Shown here in pieces: positions 1-9,163 of a DNA stretch of 64,000 nt. The notes beneath the pieces were generated by a model that saw nothing but the letters and a program-made list of their open reading frames with translations, did no database searches and had not been told where the DNA came from. The position numbers and the translations under genes are program-made. Source of the stretch: Hyphomicrobiales bacterium (GTDB lineage Bacteria; Pseudomonadota; Alphaproteobacteria; Rhizobiales; Rhizobiaceae); contig UCAG01000012.1 of assembly GCA_900470285.1 (NCBI GenBank), positions 124,001-188,000 on the forward strand. The letters run 5' to 3'. How positions within the stretch are numbered: position 1 is the first letter of the stretch; every line of letters starts with the position of its first letter.

Positions 1-157
1 GCGCGTATTGATCGCTGATCCTTCACTCGGTTCGCGCACGGTCAGCGGTGTGTTTGATCTTAACGACCCTGATGCAGCCATTGCAGCAGTTGTCCGGCCT
101 TTTGGCGCTAAAACACGAAAAATTGCGTCTTTGCTGACAATTGTCTCTTCCGTATAA
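1..157 (+). CDS. FecR-family anti-sigma sensor, C-terminal end (partial)
   Basis: The frame open at the left edge (codons start at base 2) ends with TAA at 155-157. The residues RVLIADPSLGSRTVSGVF, then a DPDAAIAAVVRP stretch, match the C-terminal end of FecR-type membrane sensors, which pass a signal from a TonB-dependent transducer in the outer membrane to an ECF sigma factor. The next gene encodes a receptor with an STN signalling domain, which fits a FecI-FecR-FecA arrangement. The sensor body and any sigma factor lie outside the window. The family call rests on about 50 residues plus context. Confidence 0.75.
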   Translation, partial: RVLIADPSLGSRTVSGVFDLNDPDAAIAAVVRPFGAKTRKIASLLTIVSSV

Positions 158-211
158 AATATGAGTAAAAACTGAATATTTTTATCCGCCACTCGTAAAG
201 AAGAATATGAG

Positions 212-238
212 GGCGTTTTCTCATGCAGAAAAAACGCC
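212..238. other. Hairpin between the fecR-like gene and the receptor gene
   Basis: GGCGTTTT at 212-219 pairs with AAAACGCC at 231-238 around an 11-nt loop. No T-run follows on the plus strand, so it is not a standard terminator. It could attenuate read-through from the sensor gene or stabilise the receptor mRNA. The receptor ribosome binding site (GGAGTGAG) lies downstream at about 256-263. Confidence 0.45.
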
Positions 239-268
239 TGTAATGATTGACCGACGGAGTGAGCAGGC

Positions 269-3200
269 ATGACAGGCGCCACCAAACAAGCGGCACGACA
301 CACCAAATGCAGCAAAGCCATGATAGCCGCTTTGCTGGCAACCACCGCAATGATAACCGGCGTGGTTCTGACAGCAACCAGCTTCAATGCACAGGCACAG
401 CAACAGACAGGCTTCAATATTCCGTCCGGTCCGCTCAACCGTGCACTCGCAGCCTTTGGCAGCCAATCCGGCACCCAGCTATCCTATGAACCTGCTGTTG
501 TGCGCGGGAAATCTTCTCCGGGAATTTCAGGTGCAGCCACCAAGGAGCAGGCACTGGCGCGGATTTTGCAGGGTTCCGGCCTGACCTATAATTTCACCGG
601 CACAAAATCCGTGCTGATTACCGAGCGTCTTGCCGCCAATACCGGCGGCGCTGCGCCGGACGGCTCACTCATTCTGAACCAGATAACTGTTTCCAGCGGC
701 GGAGCAATCGCCGCCGCAACAGCGCCTTATGAAACGGCAGCACCAACCACCTATATTTCCGGCGAAACAATTGAGCGTTATCGCGGTTCCAGCCCTGCGG
801 ATATGTTTCGCGGTACACCCGGTGTCAAATCCGGTGAAGCCCGCAATGGTGCAGGATCAATTGATGTCAATATTCGCGGTATGCAAGGCATGGGGCGCGT
901 ATCCACGACCATTGACGGAGCGGAAAACTCTGTCACCGTCTATCAGGGCTATCAGGGTGTTTCCAACCGCACCTTTGTTGATCCTGATTTTATTGCCGGT
1001 GTGGAAATCAACAAGGGGGCGGACACCGCTTCATGGGGCAATGCCGGCTCAGTCAGTATGCGCACTGTCGGCGTGAACGATATTGTTAAAGACGGTAATC
1101 ACTGGGGTATCCGCGTTAAAGGTGGCATTGGCGGCAACACATCCAAACCGCTGGCCGGCGCTCTCAGCGGTTATCAGTGGCCCTATGCGCCGTGGGATGC
1201 AATGAAAGCTCCTGTCGGTTCAAAAGACGGTTTGGACAGACCGTCATTCCTGTCTCCGACATCCGCTTCCGGCAGTATTGTCGGCGCCTATAAAGGCGAT
1301 GCCATAGATGTTCTGGCCGGTTATGCACGACGTAAACAGGGTAATTACCATGCAGGAACGCGTGGCTCTGCAGCGGCCGATCCGGTCAATCTGGGCAAAC
1401 AGCCTTATTGCAATTCAATGGTTGCCATTAATTGCACACCCAGAAGCCCGAGCAATTACTGGAACGAATATTATGCCAATCAGGGGCTGACCAATTACCG
1501 TCCGGGTGAGGAAATACTCAACACCCAGCTGGAAACCGAGTCATGGCTGGCAAAACTCAATGCCCGTTTTGCGGACGATCATGAATTGCAGCTCGGCTAT
1601 ATGGGCTATCGCAGCGAGGCCGGTGACAGGCTGGCCTCACGCTTGAGCGGCATTAAAGACCAGTCCATACAGCAAAAGCAAACCGCGGGAACCAGCCTCG
1701 ACACGGTGACTGCGCGTTATAACTGGAAGCCGGAAGACAACGAGTTGATTGATCTGCGCGCCAATCTCTACTGGACGCATCTGCAATTGCGTAATCCGGT
1801 ACGCGGCGGTCGTGGTGTTACACCGGGAGGGATCGGCCTGCCTGCCGATTTCCGTGTCGGATCTGACAGTGATATGTGGGGCGGTGATATCCAGAACAAA
1901 TCCGCTTTCACTTTTGATGCAGGCGATCTGGATCTGACTTACGGCACGTCTTTCCGTGTGGAAGATACGCGCGGCAGTGAACATTCCGCAGCTCTGGAAG
2001 GCTGGATGACACCGCGCGATGCGATCCGCCATGAAGTCGCGGCTTATACGAAGGCTGCTTATAAGCCTGTTGACTGGCTTACTGTGAATGGCGGCTTGCG
2101 CTATTCGCATTTCTGGTCGAAAGACCGTTTCGACCCCTATGAGCGCAATCAGATCAATAATGCAAAGGAACAGGGTTCCAAAACCAATGACGGCGGTTTC
2201 AGCCCGTCTGTCGGTCTGACTTTTGAACCGTGGGAACAGACCCAGTTCTATGTCAATTATTCCAATACGCTGCGCGCGCCGAGCATTATTGAATCCGTTT
2301 CCGCATTTAACAGCGTTACCGCAAATACGGATGTAAAGCCTGAGCGTTCCAGCAACTGGGAAATCGGCACCAATGTCGTCCGTAACGGCCTGCTTGCCGA
2401 TGAAGATACGGGTATGCTGAAACTCGGTTACTTCAACTGGGATGTTAAAAACTACATCTCGCGCAATATTGTATATGACACTAAAAATCCGAGCAATTTT
2501 GCTCTGAATATCGGCAATATCCACCGTGCAAAGTTTTCCGGTCTGGAATTTTCCGGTCGCTATGAGCTGGACGGTTTCACAGCTGATCTGGCAGCCAATT
2601 ATTATCTGAATGTTGAATATTGCCGGACATCCGACAGTTGCGACGGTAAGAGCCTTTATGGTGATTATGCCACCAACCATGTACAGCCCAAATATTCGGT
2701 TGACCTGACCCTGTCGCAGAAACTGCTGGAAGAACGGCTGATGCTCGGCGGCCGTGTCTCCTATACGGGGCCGCGTGCTATCGGTCATGGCGATGTGACT
2801 GCACAAGGCGCATCGGAATTCATCACACCGGTGCTCTGGAAACCCTATGCGCTTGTTGACCTGTTTGCAGAATATAAAATCACTGACAATCTGACAGCGG
2901 CATTCCGCGTCGAGAATGTGTTTGATAAATTCTACATTGATCCTCTGGGGCTTGTGACGCAGCCGGGCCCGGGCCGTACTTTCTATGCCAGCCTCACGGC
3001 GGATATCGGCGGTGAACAGCAATTGCCGTCCCTGCCGTCCTTCCTGACACGGCGCCCGACAGCTGAAGGCGCTCCGATTGACTGGACAGGCCTTTATGCC
3101 GGTGCCCATGCCGGTGGTGTTTTTGGCCGTACATGGGGCAACACAACCGCCCTCGACGGCACATTCAATGCGGTTGCGGCAACGGAATCCGCTGATTTCG

Positions 3201-3922
3201 GCATGGATAGCGGTTTGTTTGGTGTGCAGGCCGGTTATAACTGGCAATTGCCAAACCGTGTGGTACTGGGCATCGGTGCAGACTGGAGCAAAACCTATCT
3301 GAATGCTGCACATAAAGCCCGCACAACAGAAGGCGATTTTGCCGGCACCGGCAATGTGCAGGCACAGACCATCTATGACATTGACTGGACTGCCGCTGTG
3401 CGCGGTAAACTCGGCTATGCTTTTGACAATAAATGGATGCTTTACGGCAGCGGCGGTGTGGCCTTTGCCCGCGAGAGCCAGTCGCGCGAGCAATATCGTG
3501 TCAGTGCAGACAGTTCTGACAAAGTCACAGAAATTGCGCTGACTGAAAAGGAGAAAGCAACACGCTTCGGCTGGACAGCCGGCGGCGGGATTGAATATGC
3601 CATTAATGACCGGTGGTCGGTGATGGCGGATTATTCCTACACACGTTTCGGCAAAACCAATTTCAACTTTAACAATGCCCGTGCCGGTATCATGCGTGAC
3701 TGGGAAACACAGGAAAAGGTTGGCGTTGAGATTGTTGACCCGTCAAAACAGCCGGGAATGGGCGACTTCTGCACTCAGTTCCCGCGTTTCTGTAAACCTT
3801 ATGAGAAAACAATCTATGAGACCGTCAAGCATGAAGGATCGTCGAGTGTTAAAAACGGACGCAAAGCATCCAATTCGCTTGATTTTCATACATTCAAAAT
3901 CGGTGTGAATTACCGGTTCTGA
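269..3922 (+). CDS. TonB-dependent receptor with STN domain, fused to an Omp25/Omp31-like barrel
   Basis: This 1217-residue outer-membrane protein has a signal peptide ending near AQA (residues 41-43). An STN domain (about 48-115, beginning FNIPSGPLNRALAAFGSQSG) is followed by a plug with the IRGMQGMGRVSTTIDGAE stretch (about 200-220), and a TonB receptor barrel that ends near residue 912 with RTFYASLTADIG. After a short linker, residues 937-1217 (DWTGLYAGAHAGGVFG to FKIGVNYRF) look like a complete second barrel of the Omp25/Omp31 surface-antigen family. Known receptors of this class import haem, haem proteins or siderophores; the substrate here is not visible. The STN domain and the fecR-like neighbour suggest cell-surface signalling. 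The ATG follows GGAGTGAG. Confidence 0.9.
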   Translation: MTGATKQAARHTKCSKAMIAALLATTAMITGVVLTATSFNAQAQQQTGFNIPSGPLNRALAAFGSQSGTQLSYEPAVVRGKSSPGISGAATKEQALARILQGSGLTYNFTGTKSVLITERLAANTGGAAPDGSLILNQITVSSGGAIAAATAPYETAAPTTYISGETIERYRGSSPADMFRGTPGVKSGEARNGAGSIDVNIRGMQGMGRVSTTIDGAENSVTVYQGYQGVSNRTFVDPDFIAGVEINKGADTASWGNAGSVSMRTVGVNDIVKDGNHWGIRVKGGIGGNTSKPLAGALSGYQWPYAPWDAMKAPVGSKDGLDRPSFLSPTSASGSIVGAYKGDAIDVLAGYARRKQGNYHAGTRGSAAADPVNLGKQPYCNSMVAINCTPRSPSNYWNEYYANQGLTNYRPGEEILNTQLETESWLAKLNARFADDHELQLGYMGYRSEAGDRLASRLSGIKDQSIQQKQTAGTSLDTVTARYNWKPEDNELIDLRANLYWTHLQLRNPVRGGRGVTPGGIGLPADFRVGSDSDMWGGDIQNKSAFTFDAGDLDLTYGTSFRVEDTRGSEHSAALEGWMTPRDAIRHEVAAYTKAAYKPVDWLTVNGGLRYSHFWSKDRFDPYERNQINNAKEQGSKTNDGGFSPSVGLTFEPWEQTQFYVNYSNTLRAPSIIESVSAFNSVTANTDVKPERSSNWEIGTNVVRNGLLADEDTGMLKLGYFNWDVKNYISRNIVYDTKNPSNFALNIGNIHRAKFSGLEFSGRYELDGFTADLAANYYLNVEYCRTSDSCDGKSLYGDYATNHVQPKYSVDLTLSQKLLEERLMLGGRVSYTGPRAIGHGDVTAQGASEFITPVLWKPYALVDLFAEYKITDNLTAAFRVENVFDKFYIDPLGLVTQPGPGRTFYASLTADIGGEQQLPSLPSFLTRRPTAEGAPIDWTGLYAGAHAGGVFGRTWGNTTALDGTFNAVAATESADFGMDSGLFGVQAGYNWQLPNRVVLGIGADWSKTYLNAAHKARTTEGDFAGTGNVQAQTIYDIDWTAAVRGKLGYAFDNKWMLYGSGGVAFARESQSREQYRVSADSSDKVTEIALTEKEKATRFGWTAGGGIEYAINDRWSVMADYSYTRFGKTNFNFNNARAGIMRDWETQEKVGVEIVDPSKQPGMGDFCTQFPRFCKPYEKTIYETVKHEGSSSVKNGRKASNSLDFHTFKIGVNYRF

Positions 3923-3934
3923 CACGACTAAAAA

Positions 3935-3967
3935 GCCGGTCTGAGTTTTCTCAGACCGGCTTTTTTT
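3935..3967. terminator. Bidirectional rho-independent terminator
   Basis: A perfect 11-bp stem (GCCGGTCTGAG at 3935-3945 with CTCAGACCGGC at 3950-3960) closes a TTTT loop. It is followed by seven T on the plus strand and preceded by an A-run, so it can also stop minus-strand transcripts. It lies between the receptor gene and the convergent cydX end. Confidence 0.92.
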
Positions 3968-3969
3968 AT

Positions 3970-4101
3970 TTAATGTTCAGAGCCTGTATGGCTATGTTCT
4001 TTGCGCTTGGCAGCATCATCCACCAGCTCATACCACATGGCGTTGAGCACCGCGAAAGCCGCTGCGAGGGGTAACCCCAAAATCCAGGCGAAATACCACA
4101 T
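3970..4101 (-). CDS. cydX: Cytochrome bd oxidase small subunit CydX
   Basis: This 43-residue single-span membrane protein starts MWYFAWILGLPLAAAFAVLN, which is the CydX signature, and ends in a charged tail rich in His and Lys (KRKEHSHTGSEH). CydX stabilises the haems of the CydAB quinol oxidase in the inner membrane. It lies 48 bases downstream of cydB on the same strand, as in many proteobacterial cyd operons. Confidence 0.92.
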   Translation of the reverse strand: MWYFAWILGLPLAAAFAVLNAMWYELVDDAAKRKEHSHTGSEH

Positions 4102-4149
4102 TTAAAACCTCATATTATACAAGAGACAGAAATGATGATGAAACGGGCA

Positions 4150-5295
4150 TCAGTAATGCCCTTCTTCCAGATCACTTTCCGTCACTTTTCCGCGCAGCAC
4201 ATAATAGACCCAGCTGGTATAGAGCATGATGATCGGCAGCATAATGCCGGTACTGATCAGCATGATGAACAGGGTCAGATGGCTGGATGAGCTGTCCCAA
4301 ACCGTCAGGCTGGCACTCGGATTCAGCGAGGATGGCAGAATGAACGGGAACATTGCCACACCGACTGATGTAATCACACCGAAGATGGACAATTTACCGA
4401 ACAGCAATGCCACGAGCGGACGCCGTGCCCACAAAAAGAGGATCACCGCGAAAGGCGACAGCAGGCCGAGTGCAGGCACAGCCCACAGAGCCGGATAGCG
4501 CAGATAATTGGCAAGCCATGCGCCTTGCTCAACCACTGCGGTTTTAAACAGCGGGTTAGACGGACCGTTCGGATCAATCTCACTGGTAATGCGGTAACCC
4601 AGACCGGATTTCCAGAGATACAGCCCTGCGGCGACATAAAAAACCACTGTCAGCAATGCGAGAAGCGTGCCGTATTTTTTAGCACGCTCAGCCACAATGC
4701 CTGTGGTTTTGACACAGAGCCACACACAACCATGCATGGCCAGCATGATGACCGACATCAGACCTGCCAGCAGTGCAAACGGGTTGAGCAAGGCAAAGAA
4801 TGAACCTTCATAGAAGATCATCATATCGTCATTGATACGGAACGGTACGCCGAGCAACACATTGCCGACAGCCACACCAAAAATCAGTGACGGCACAAAA
4901 CCACCGATGAACAATGCCCGGTCCCAATTGTTGCGCCACAACGAGCTTTCACGCTTGTTGCGGTATTTGAAACCGACCGGTCGCAGGATCAGCGCGAACA
5001 AAATGATGAACATCGCCAGATAGAAGCCGGAGAAAGACACCGCATAAAGCTGCGGCCATGCGGCAAAAATCGCACCGCCGGCCAGAATGAGCCAGACCTG
5101 ATTGCCTTCCCAGACCGGTTCAATGGTTTCCAGCACCAGCCTGCGTTCCAGATCAGTACGGGCAACAAAAGGCAGCATGGTTTCAATACCAAGGTCAAAA
5201 CCATCCATCGCCGCAAAGCCGATGAGCAGCACACCCAGCAATACCCACCAGATCAGACGTAAGGTTGAATAATCAAGAAGTTCGGACAAAACCAT
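4150..5295 (-). CDS. cydB: Cytochrome bd ubiquinol oxidase subunit II
   Basis: This 381-residue polytopic inner-membrane protein has the CydB hallmarks: an N-terminal helix with [18 protein letters not shown], then [20 protein letters not shown]. CydB is the scaffold partner of CydA in the high-affinity quinol oxidase used at low oxygen. Its start overlaps the last base of cydA, so the two are translationally coupled. Length and motifs are normal. Confidence 0.97.
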   Translation of the reverse strand: MVLSELLDYSTLRLIWWVLLGVLLIGFAAMDGFDLGIETMLPFVARTDLERRLVLETIEPVWEGNQVWLILAGGAIFAAWPQLYAVSFSGFYLAMFIILFALILRPVGFKYRNKRESSLWRNNWDRALFIGGFVPSLIFGVAVGNVLLGVPFRINDDMMIFYEGSFFALLNPFALLAGLMSVIMLAMHGCVWLCVKTTGIVAERAKKYGTLLALLTVVFYVAAGLYLWKSGLGYRITSEIDPNGPSNPLFKTAVVEQGAWLANYLRYPALWAVPALGLLSPFAVILFLWARRPLVALLFGKLSIFGVITSVGVAMFPFILPSSLNPSASLTVWDSSSSHLTLFIMLISTGIMLPIIMLYTSWVYYVLRGKVTESDLEEGHY

Positions 5296-6899
5296 TATTT
5301 TGCCTCCCCGATTTGTACCGGTTTACTGGGAACAGGCTTCTCAAAGGGTGCAGAAACCGGAGCATGATCCGGCTGCGGCCCGTTGCGGATCGCACGGATC
5401 ATCACGCCCATCTCAATAATGAAGAGCACTGTATAGATCAGGATAAATCCGCTCAGTGAGATCAGCACGGTTACGGGGCTGAGATTGGATACCGCCACGA
5501 CTGTCGGCAGAACCCCTTCAATACTCCATGGCTGACGGCCGAATTCTGCAACCAGCCACCCCATTTCTGCAGCCAGCCAAGGCAGCGGAATAGAGAAAAC
5601 TGCAACCCAGAGCAGCCAGCGATGTTTGTCCAGTTTTCTGCGTGCAGACAGGAAAAAGAAAGTGCCGGTCAACAACAGGAAATACATACTGAGCGCAACC
5701 ATCACACGGAAGGCGATGAACAGCGGCAGCACACCGGGAACAGTATCATTGGCGGCAGCTACGATCTGCTCATCCGTAGCGGTGCGCGGATCATCAACAT
5801 ATTTCTTCAGCAGCAGACCATAACCCAGACGCTCACCATATTGTTCAAAAGCCTGTTTGGCTTCTGCCGGTGCCTGCTCGCCCCGTGGTGTTGCTTTGAT
5901 TGTCTGCAAAGCATCATAGGCCTTGATGCCATCACGGATGCGATCCTGAGCCTGCAAAACCAGCTGATTAATACCCGGAATCTCAATGGTCAGCGAGCGC
6001 GTACCGATCAGCCCCATCACATAAGGAATGTGAATGGCATAATGTGTCACGCGGTTTTCCTGATCAGGCAAACCAATGACCGTAAATGATGCAGGAGCCG
6101 GTTCTGTATCCCACATGGCCTCAATTGCAGCCATTTTCATGCTCTGATGGTCGGATGTCAGATAGCCGCTTTCATCCCCCAGCACCACAACCGACAAAGC
6201 ACCGGCCAGACCAAAAGACGCCGCAACAGTCATCGAGCGTTTGGCCAGTTCCAGATGACGGCCTTTGAGCATATACCATGCCGAAACACCGAGAATGAAA
6301 ATAGACGCCGTGACATAACCGGCAGAAACCGTGTGCACGACCTTGGCCTGCGCAACAGGGTTGAAAACAACGGCAAAGAAATCCGTGATTTCCATACGCA
6401 TGGTTTCAGGATTAAAGCGCGATCCGACCGGATTTTGCATCCAGCCATTGGCCACCAGAATCCACAATGCGGAAATATTGGAGCCGATCGCCATCAGATA
6501 GGTCACGGTCAAATGCCCGATTTTGGACAGGCGGTCCCAGCCGAAGAAAAACAGGCCGATAAAGGTCGCTTCCAGAAAGAAAGCCATCAGCCCTTCGAGC
6601 GCCAGCGGCGCACCGAAAATATCCCCGACATAGTGACTGTAATAACTCCAGTTCATACCGAACTGGAATTCCATCACAACGCCGGTGGCGACACCGGTTA
6701 CAAAGTTAATACCAAACAATGTACCCCAGAATTTTGTCATTTGCCGCCAGATCAGGCGGCCGGTCATCACATAGACCGTTTCCATGATCGCCAGCAGAAT
6801 AGACAGGCCGAGCGTCAAAGGAACAAACAAAAAGTGGTACATGGCGGTGACTGCAAATTGCAGACGGGATAGTGAAACAATATCCAGTTCCATCATCAT
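5295..6899 (-). CDS. cydA: Cytochrome bd ubiquinol oxidase subunit I
   Basis: This 534-residue subunit carries haems b558, b595 and d and oxidises quinol. Visible landmarks are the first-helix histidine in [15 protein letters not shown], the GRQPW motif near the quinol and haem site (about residue 445), and a long periplasmic Q-loop between about 250 and 385, as in the E. coli-type long-loop class. Several start codons are possible (ATGATGATG). The order cydA-cydB-cydX is downstream of cydDC, on the same strand after a 533-base gap that should hold a separate promoter. Confidence 0.97.
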   Translation of the reverse strand: MMMELDIVSLSRLQFAVTAMYHFLFVPLTLGLSILLAIMETVYVMTGRLIWRQMTKFWGTLFGINFVTGVATGVVMEFQFGMNWSYYSHYVGDIFGAPLALEGLMAFFLEATFIGLFFFGWDRLSKIGHLTVTYLMAIGSNISALWILVANGWMQNPVGSRFNPETMRMEITDFFAVVFNPVAQAKVVHTVSAGYVTASIFILGVSAWYMLKGRHLELAKRSMTVAASFGLAGALSVVVLGDESGYLTSDHQSMKMAAIEAMWDTEPAPASFTVIGLPDQENRVTHYAIHIPYVMGLIGTRSLTIEIPGINQLVLQAQDRIRDGIKAYDALQTIKATPRGEQAPAEAKQAFEQYGERLGYGLLLKKYVDDPRTATDEQIVAAANDTVPGVLPLFIAFRVMVALSMYFLLLTGTFFFLSARRKLDKHRWLLWVAVFSIPLPWLAAEMGWLVAEFGRQPWSIEGVLPTVVAVSNLSPVTVLISLSGFILIYTVLFIIEMGVMIRAIRNGPQPDHAPVSAPFEKPVPSKPVQIGEAK

Positions 6900-7432
6900 C
6901 CGCCGCGGGGGCGCGGCGCTCCTGTTGTAGCTTAGCGCCGGAAACTATTCGGTATCCGGCAAACTATGCTTGAAAACAAAGCTTTTACGCGTCTCTCCGG
7001 AAAATAGGGGCATTCCGGTCAAAATGCGCGTATATCAAACAGTCCGTATGACCGGCATTGTTGCCGGAAATGTCTGTGAGAAACCTGCAGGGCGGATATG
7101 CTCTATCTATTTGCTTTTATTCGTATCTTGTCCGAAAACCGCTTCGCACTTTTCGGGACACGCTTAAAATAGACCAATTCTAGACTATACTAATTTATAG
7201 CATCAGGAAATGCATATCCGTTCCGGCTGGTAATACCGGCCGGTTACAGGGTTCTCACAGTGTGGGGATGAAAGCGGCGCTTGGGAGAAAACCGCTTTCA
7301 AAATCAGATAATGTGATCCGTTTTTGTCAGATCATCCCTCTGATTATGTATAAAAGATCATGCTTCATAAAGCGGGGCTTCCTTTTCAAAGACATGGCTG
7401 TTAACGCGTCCGGCTCCGGACAGGTATTCGTG
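6900..7432. other. Intergenic region upstream of cydA; no gene supported
   Basis: This 533-base gap separates cydC from cydA. Short plus-strand frames here (for example 6970-7167 and 7262-7465) have no recognisable product or ribosome binding site. It holds a REP-like element (7131-7165) and an 8-bp inverted repeat (GAAAGCGG at 7270-7277, CCGCTTTC at 7292-7299). The cydA promoter must lie here. I did not find a convincing FNR-type TTGAT-N4-ATCAA site. Confidence 0.5.
7131..7165. repeat. REP-like element, copy 1
   Basis: TCCGAAAA pairs with TTTTCGGGA across a GCTTCGCAC-containing loop. The 25 bases at 7140-7164 recur with a single mismatch at 19593-19617. Similar GAAAAGTG-containing palindromic elements are widespread between genes in Hyphomicrobiales genomes. 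Confidence 0.7.
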
Positions 7433-9163
7433 TTAAACCTGACGCAGTGTCTTCAGAATATCTGAAAATGCCTGCGTTCCTTTCAGTGCTTCTGCCGTCA
7501 TGCGACCATTGCTCATCACGACAATACGGTCAGCAATCTCAGCTTCACGGCGCAGATGCGTCGCAATAATCATGGTTCTGCCGTGGCCACCATTCTGACT
7601 TGTGGCCTGTGCCAGCCGCTGCAGAATGTCCTGCGCAGTGGCTCTGTCCAGCCCTTCTGTCGGTTCATCCAGCAGCCAGAGCGGGGTATTGTGCAGAAAC
7701 AGACGCGCCAATGCGAGACGGCGAGCCTGCCCGCCGGACAAGCCAAGGCCACCCTCGCCGAGTATTGTTTCCAACTGCTGCGGCATGTCACCTACCGTTT
7801 CTGACAGGCCGGCCATTTCCAGTGCCTGCATCAGATCATCGTCCGTTGCCTTCGGCTGAGCAAGACGCAGATTTTCCGCGAGACTATCCTGAAACAACTG
7901 GGTTTTCTGCGTCAGCAGCGTTGCTGCCTCATGACGGATAATACCGGAATCCGCGGTCACCTCACCGGCCAGCAAAGCCATGAGTGTCGATTTACCTGTG
8001 CCGCTCGTGCCGACAATCGCCAGTTTTTCACCTTTGCGCACGCTCAGGCTGATATCCTGCAGCACCAGAGGCATCTTGTCCTCATAGCGCATATTGATCT
8101 GTTCCAGATAAACAGCCTCATGAGGATCGGCCGGTTGTACCGGCACATAGAAATGCGGCTGTGTTTCATAACGGTCGCCAACGCGGTGCGCAGCCATCAG
8201 CGTGCGGCCAAGTTCCATGGCACCGCGGCGCAATGCTGCAAACGGTTCCATCGCACCCAGTGCCATCAGCAGCGCAAAGGCAGCAACAGCAGGTGAAATT
8301 GTGCCAGCCTCTGCAAGCCAGACACCGCCGAGCAAAGCAACACAGAGCAGCAAAGCCGTAGCGATACCAAAACCGGCACCGACTGAAATTTCAATCCGGT
8401 TGAGCTGATCATCAGCATCAGACAATCTTTTGTCAGCCGCACATATGCTTGCGCTTTGCGCCTGCAATCGTCCCGCCATCAGCAGATCGGTCTGGCCGGA
8501 GACCAGATCAATGCTGCGCGCGCGTACGGCTTCAACAGCTTTGGCACGGCGGCGCATTGGTTTCATCGCCCAGAGTGCTGCAATCAGCGGCAGGCCAAAA
8601 CCGGCAAGTACCAAAACCGCCACCATTGCCAGCGAGAAAGTGCTATCCATCAGCCAGAAAGCAAAACCAACCACCAGCATGGTGACAAAAGCCGCACCGG
8701 CAGGCACCAGCACGCGAAGATAAAGCGCATCCAGCGCATCAATATCCGCCGTCAGGCGGAACAGCAGACGGCTCGGACGGCGCAAAAGTTCTTTTGCGGC
8801 CTGCGGTGCGGCCCAGCTGCGGAACAATTTCTCGCGCAATGCCGCCAGCACAGCCAGCGTTGCATCATGCGTAACCAGACGCTCCGCATAGCGCGACGCA
8901 GTGCGCAAAATAGCCAGCAAACGAATACCCGCAGCCGGTGCAAATACGTCGAAAGCCAAAGCTGTGGCCGTTGCCAGACCGGCAATTGCTGTTGCGGTGA
9001 TAAACCAGCCGGACAGACCAAGCAGCAGAATACCGCACAAAACAGTCACAGCAGCCAGCAACATACCGGCCCATAATTTGCCGCGCTTTTCCGAGAAAAA
9101 CAGTTTGAGAACAGGTTTCAAAACCGCAAGTTTCTTCATTCCGCCGCCCTCCGTGCTGAGCAT
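7433..9163 (-). CDS. cydC: Heterodimeric ABC exporter subunit CydC
   Basis: A 576-residue fused membrane and ATPase half-transporter. The six-helix exporter domain fills about residues 1-330. The nucleotide-binding domain has a Walker A motif GTSGTGKST, signature LSGGQARRLALAR and Walker B LWLLDEPTEGLD. CydDC exports cysteine and glutathione to the periplasm and is needed for assembly of cytochrome bd. The gene overlaps cydD by 28 bases. The true start may be the internal ATG at MKKLAVLKPVLKLFF (9139), which would reduce the overlap to 4 bases. Confidence 0.93.
   Translation of the reverse strand: MLSTEGGGMKKLAVLKPVLKLFFSEKRGKLWAGMLLAAVTVLCGILLLGLSGWFITATAIAGLATATALAFDVFAPAAGIRLLAILRTASRYAERLVTHDATLAVLAALREKLFRSWAAPQAAKELLRRPSRLLFRLTADIDALDALYLRVLVPAGAAFVTMLVVGFAFWLMDSTFSLAMVAVLVLAGFGLPLIAALWAMKPMRRRAKAVEAVRARSIDLVSGQTDLLMAGRLQAQSASICAADKRLSDADDQLNRIEISVGAGFGIATALLLCVALLGGVWLAEAGTISPAVAAFALLMALGAMEPFAALRRGAMELGRTLMAAHRVGDRYETQPHFYVPVQPADPHEAVYLEQINMRYEDKMPLVLQDISLSVRKGEKLAIVGTSGTGKSTLMALLAGEVTADSGIIRHEAATLLTQKTQLFQDSLAENLRLAQPKATDDDLMQALEMAGLSETVGDMPQQLETILGEGGLGLSGGQARRLALARLFLHNTPLWLLDEPTEGLDRATAQDILQRLAQATSQNGGHGRTMIIATHLRREAEIADRIVVMSNGRMTAEALKGTQAFSDILKTLRQV

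Noticed and set aside
1637-3493. 618-codon open frame on the minus strand
   Set aside because: It is antisense to the receptor gene, has no recognisable domain and reflects codon bias of the real frame.
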